DNA from: Capsicum annuum | Taxonomy: Eukaryota > Streptophyta > Magnoliopsida > Solanales > Solanaceae | Length of the DNA stretch: 64,000 nt | Reading direction: 5' to 3' | Assembly: GCF_002878395.1 (NCBI RefSeq) | Contig: NC_061119.1 | Coordinates: 14,174,815 to 14,238,814 of the forward strand | Shown here: one piece after another, positions 60,408 to 64,000 of the stretch | How positions within the stretch are numbered: the first letter of the stretch is position 1 | Layout: the number at the start of each line of letters is the position of its first letter | Translations under genes and position numbers: made by a program | The notes under the pieces: generated by a model | What the model saw: the letters and a program-made list of their open reading frames with translations, nothing else | Told to the model about the DNA's origin: nothing | Database searches by the model: none

Positions 60408-60942
60408 TAGGTAATTAGTTATTTTATCATCACATTAACTCGAGTAGTATATTTCCTCGTTTGAATAATAACATCAATGCATTTCATAAATTAGGATGAA
60501 TTTTTGATTAAGTAGCTTTTAAATATGATATTATATACATACTTCGTAACACAACATGTTAATCTGTTGGATTATCGGTTAATTAGATCCAGTTATGTAA
60601 CTTTTTATTACTGTATACGTCACTACTTGGGATATACTGATATATACATATATTCAATTGGCTATCATGTTTCCAAATACGTACTATATACATCGATCAC
60701 ATACATGATTTTACTACCCCATAATATACATCGGTTAGTTTATCTTATGTTATTATATCTTCAGGAGTATACTATAAATCACCTTGATCGATCGATCACA
60801 TGATATCAGTATATTCAATATATAACTGAATAGATTTTGTTAGCTTTAATTTTGACTACGTACTGCAAATATTACTACACAAGAGATATACACACACATA
60901 TATAAATGTAAGCTTCGAACAACGCACTACGTACATCACTAC

Positions 60943-60981
<39 letters not shown>

Positions 60982-61227
60982 ATACATACATACACACATA
61001 CACACTATCGACTATCAAGTTCTAAATACGTACAATATACATCACATATGTACACGAGTATATTACCCGACCCCGTAATATAATGCGACGTATTTCGTAT
61101 ACACTCTGATGAGTTATTGATTAATTTGATTATCTTACATTAATATAACTTCAATGTACAGTATATTATTACTTCTATGTTTAGATAGATTCTACGAGTT
61201 TTTGACTATATCGTTCATCGATTGCTA

Positions 61228-61268
<41 letters not shown>

Positions 61269-61619
61269 CTCTTCAATACATACTATATATATCACATCCA
61301 CAAGTATATTACCTCATAATACAACACATTCATTATCTTCTGATAAATTATCGGTTATATATATATGTACGTTACATTATTATAACTTCAATAGTAGCAT
61401 AATATTATTACCTCAACTGTATGATATAGAGATATTCATTATACAGAGATTATGTTTAACGTAATTTAACGTATATACAATAGAAAATATTTATTTTATA
61501 TATTGAAACATAAGTAAAACATAAAGATTATATTAACGTAATTTATTTATATTTTTTGATATATTTCTTAGTATATTTTTTTTTTACAAAATCTAAGTTT
61601 AATTGTTTTTTTTTTAATT
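58861..61619. other. CACTA-2 5' non-coding region
   Basis: About 2.8 kb between the minisatellite and the right subterminal array, with no supported open frame. A minus-strand leader for the transposase may start here, because splice-like sequence (CTTACCTTTGC near 59,029) lies in the right place for a 5'-untranslated exon; this is a guess. A GC-richer GTT/GTC repeat at about 60,000-60,170 is listed separately. Long (TA)n tracts lie near 60,365-60,410, 60,946-60,977 and 61,230-61,265. The frames at 60,525 and 61,154 are low-complexity Tyr/Ile strings. Confidence 0.5.
60000..60170. repeat. short GC-richer tandem repeat in the CACTA-2 5' region
   Basis: Imperfect repeats of GGTTACTGTGGTTGTTGCTG followed by TCGTCGGTG, three to four copies, clearly richer in G and C than the surroundings. 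Origin unknown; it may be a captured gene piece or a non-coding exon. Confidence 0.7.
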
Positions 61620-61629
61620 TTTTAATAGA

Positions 61630-62410
61630 AAATCAACCACAAGTAGTCGCTTTTATATAAATATTTTTGTTTATTTTTAAATAAAACCGACCACAAGTGG
61701 TCTTAATTTATTTTTTCATCAAAAAACGACCACTAGTGGTCGATTTCTTAAATAATTTTCTTTTTTATTTTTTTTAATTCCAAAAGCGACCACTTGTGGT
61801 CACTTTATAAAATATTTTAAATTTATTTTTGAAAATAAAAGTGACCACAAGTGGTCATTTTTTAAAAATAGTTTTTAATTAAATTTTTAAATAAAAGCGA
61901 CCACAAGTGGTCGCTTTTTAAATTTATTTTCTTTTATTATTTTTTTAATAGAAAAATGACCACAAGTGGTCGCTTTTATATAAATATTTTTGTTTATTTT
62001 AAAAGAAAACGGACCACAAGTGGTCTCAATTTATTTTTTTTTATCAAAAAGCAACCACTGGTGGTCGATTTCTTAAATAATTTTCTTTTTTATTTTTTTT
62101 TCAATTTTAAAAGAGACCACAAGTGGTCACTTTTTATAATTTTTTCTTTTAAAAAAGAGACCACAAGTGGTCTCGTTTTTAAAATTATTTTCTGCTGGAG
62201 TTTTTAAAAATAAAAAAGCGACCACAAGTGGTCGTTTTATAATTTTTTTTTATTAAACAAATAATTGAAATGATTATTTTGAAAAGTTAAAATATAAAAG
62301 CGAGTACATGCGGTTGCTTTTATTTTTTTTTTTATATATTTTCTTAAAAGAAATTAAAAAACCAACCACATGTGATCGCTTTTATTGTGACCACAAGCTG
62401 TGGTCGGTTT
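61630..62410. repeat. CACTA-2 right subterminal array of GACCACnnGTGGTC palindromes
   Basis: About 15 copies of a 14-bp palindrome, mostly GACCACAAGTGGTC, spaced about 40-60 bp in AT-rich linkers: near 61,636, 61,688, 61,728, 61,788, 61,842, 61,899, 61,957, 62,012, 62,055, 62,116, 62,160, 62,220 and, more degenerate, 62,300, 62,365 and 62,390. By analogy with En/Spm these would be the binding sites of the TNPA-like protein. The plus-strand frame at 61,956-62,207 is an accident of the repeats. Confidence 0.9.
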
Positions 62411-62419
62411 TTTGTCATC

Positions 62420-62443
62420 GAAAAAACTATTTTTTTAGTAGTG
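62420..62443 (-). repeat. CACTA-2 right terminal inverted repeat
   Basis: On the minus strand CACTACTAAAAAAATAG at the very end, followed by GTTTTTTCG and the first palindrome. The next bases on the plus strand are ATT. No clean partner was found on the left. Confidence 0.8.
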
Positions 62444-63175
62444 ATTGAGTTTAAAAATGAATGGATTATTGATTAACTCAATAGTTATTTGGACTAAAAT
62501 GAGTTGGGCGAGAAAATTGCCGGCCATAAGACTTTGAATAGTATAACTTACATAAATCCCTAGTTGTTTACCCCTAATTACATTCTATCCCTTTTATTTT
62601 AATCAAAATTTCATAAAATTCTAATTTTTTTAATTTTCCGATACATCTGATTGCAAGAGATTCATGACTAATGATACATCTTGTCAAGCAATTAATGCAC
62701 ATTAATTAAGGTAAGTAATAGAAATGATTGTAATTAAGGAGTAAATTATGCTTCATATCTTTTAATTAATAGTAAAAAATCCCTATAAAACGTAATTTGT
62801 TAAGTAATATATATTTTCAAATATTCTTCTCTCCATTCAAATTTCAGATTCAATATTCTCCTATTTTCTTTGTGGTTTTTTCAGTGATCTTTTTCTTCAC
62901 AAATTTGATTATCTCGGTAATTTGATTGATTACCAACTAAAATTGAGATATTGTGATTCGTAATTTTCCAACTAAAATCGAGATCTTGTGGTCATCTCCA
63001 TAATTTTCTTAATTTGTTTAATTCTCAATGAATATATCGGTGCTATTACAAAATTTTGGTGTTTGAGTTACTGATATCAAGTACGAAGATATACGATTGA
63101 AGCATCGTAATCGGAGAACATGTAATGATACAGACAACAATCTCAATGAGAAATAGATCTGTCTCTAAGTCTAGT
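62444..63175. other. non-coding flank right of CACTA-2
   Basis: About 730 AT-rich bases with no supported gene. A short phrase CCAACTAAAATTGAGATATTG / CCAACTAAAATCGAGATCTTG is repeated near 62,935 and 62,970. Confidence 0.5.
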
Positions 63176-64000
63176 TGTAACGCTCCAAATCTGATACCTG
63201 GAATGTTACACGGTGCTCATGACCCCGAAGGACCACAAGCTAACCCATTACTCATATCAGTAACTGAGCACTGAATAATATACTGTAATTATGCAGAATA
63301 TAAGTTGTAAGGACATATGGTTCAAAACTGAATATAAAACAATGTCTGTAATGGGGTATACCAATACCCAAAACTGAAATAAATTGCTTGAAACATGCTG
63401 TATTATGAAAGTTTCTAAACTGTCTGAAATCTGTGGAGTTGATGGGACATGTCCCCAACTAACTCCAAACTACTGAAATAATAAAGTAATAAAATAACTA
63501 TGCTATCCTCAAATGATGAGGACTCACTGCTAGTCTAGCTGCTGAACGTCTGATCTACTAAGGATACTTGGGAGCTCGTGCTTCTAAACCTATGGTATAA
63601 AACACCATAGCGCAAATGCGTTAGCACATTGAATGTACTGATATACAAGTGAGGTAGGCTGAATGCAATGGCTCATGTGCATGCACAATACTAACTGATT
63701 GAATAACATAAACATGAGAATACATGCATGAATACGTAACTAAAACTGAGATCATGATAACACTGACTCATGAATTCTAATAACATGGATTTTTTGATAT
63801 CTGAGTACTAATACTAGGATACTGAATGACTAAGTTTATTGAGTACTGAGGAACTGATGCCGTATTACTGATAAAGAAATAACTATTTCTGATAGTTCTG
63901 ATTATGAAAAACTGGTCTGATTGACTGTAGCTGACAGTCCTGAAATATGAATACTGGTAACATGGATTTCATATAATTAATATACTATTAACTGAGTGGC
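63176..64000 (-). mobile_element. partial LTR of the ACTGA-rich gypsy-like family, leaving the window
   Basis: Starts TGTAACGCTCC and runs to the window end. Its first 100 bases match solo LTR 2 directly and solo LTR 1 in reverse (shared TTACACGGTGC and GAAGGACCACAAGCTAACC). ACTGA words are dense from 63,700. The preceding five bases are CTAGT, the candidate target duplication. Whether it is solo or part of a full element cannot be told here. The minus-strand frame at 63,252-63,458 is not a recognised protein. Confidence 0.75.

Larger units (their letters stand above)
35649..62443 (-). mobile_element. CACTA-2: autonomous-type CACTA element, decayed and heavily invaded
   Basis: A 26.8 kb minus-strand element that would be about 11.6 kb without its nested insertions. 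The right end is clear: read on the minus strand it begins CACTACTAAAAAAATAG at 62,443. The left end is uncertain: TACTACTAATACTAAG at 35,649 is a possible decayed terminus next to GACCACATGTCGC-type motifs at 35,680-35,815. No matching 3-bp target duplication was found. Inside are a TNPA-like gene, a TNP2-type transposase gene, a minisatellite and a long 5' non-coding region. A gypsy element and a TRIM are inserted within it. Confidence 0.75.

Noticed and set aside
61154..61464. Frames of about 80 codons near (TA)n tracts
   Set aside because: Low-complexity Tyr/Ile strings caused by TA repeats and AT-rich DNA.
61956..62207. 83-codon plus-strand frame rich in Phe and Lys
   Set aside because: It is the reading of the palindromic subterminal array; the repeated TTSG phrases are the palindrome itself.
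1..64000. tRNA or rRNA genes
   Set aside because: No cloverleaf-like or rRNA-like stretch was noticed by eye; only tRNA-complementary primer sites were seen. A tRNAscan-SE run would settle it.

Overview
The window looks like a gene-poor, repeat-dense stretch of a plant nuclear genome. It is very AT-rich, has long (AAT)n and (TA)n tracts, and carries only transposon-type coding sequence plus one captured plant gene fragment (a LOB/LBD transcription-factor 5' end). The retrotransposon Gag and protease types and the LTR ends of the TGTAACACCC type suggest a dicot, most likely Solanaceae. The species is an inference and was not tested. No intact, full-length protein-coding gene, tRNA, rRNA or CRISPR array was found. 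Nearly all coding signal is broken transposon sequence.

Left third (1-18,963). A clean Helitron 3' end lies at 1611-1635. A second Helitron-like element appears to run from about 2293 to 18,963, split by two LINE insertions. The first LINE (about 2530-8865) is a 5'-truncated remnant, itself split by a 5.35 kb Tat/Ogre-like LTR element (3143-8493, minus strand). The second LINE (10,740-17,328) is nearly full length, with ORF1, endonuclease, reverse transcriptase and RNase H regions and a 17-bp target-site duplication (TSD).

Middle (19,996-28,975). CACTA-1 is a sharply bounded 8.98 kb CACTA (En/Spm-type) element with identical 28-bp terminal inverted repeats (TIRs) and an ACG target duplication. 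It has lost its main transposase. It holds a TNPA-like C-terminal relic, a minisatellite, and a captured chimera: the promoter and first 47 codons of an LBD gene fused tail-to-tail with the antisense 5' end of an unrecognised gene. A 100-N assembly gap lies in its right arm. Single-copy-looking flank with a MITE-like repeat follows, then a run of three or more Helitron-like units (30,364 to about 35,648).

Right half (about 35,649-62,443). CACTA-2 is a minus-strand CACTA element with both transposon genes, a TNPA-like gene (36,000-37,859) and a TNP2-type transposase (38,562-53,119), both decayed. A minus-strand Ty3/gypsy element (41,706-52,927) sits inside the first transposase exon. That element has lost most of pol and part of its 3' LTR, and the surviving LTR holds two further solo-LTR-like insertions. 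A minisatellite upstream of the transposase carries a 1.2 kb TRIM (54,660-58,608), which was hit by another solo LTR (55,086-57,824). The right end is an array of about 15 palindromic GACCACnnGTGGTC motifs. An LTR of the gypsy-like family begins at 63,176 and leaves the window.

The strongest candidates for something new are the two-gene capture in CACTA-1, the exchange of internal modules between two CACTA elements with different termini, and the layered insertion history, which can be ordered from target duplications.
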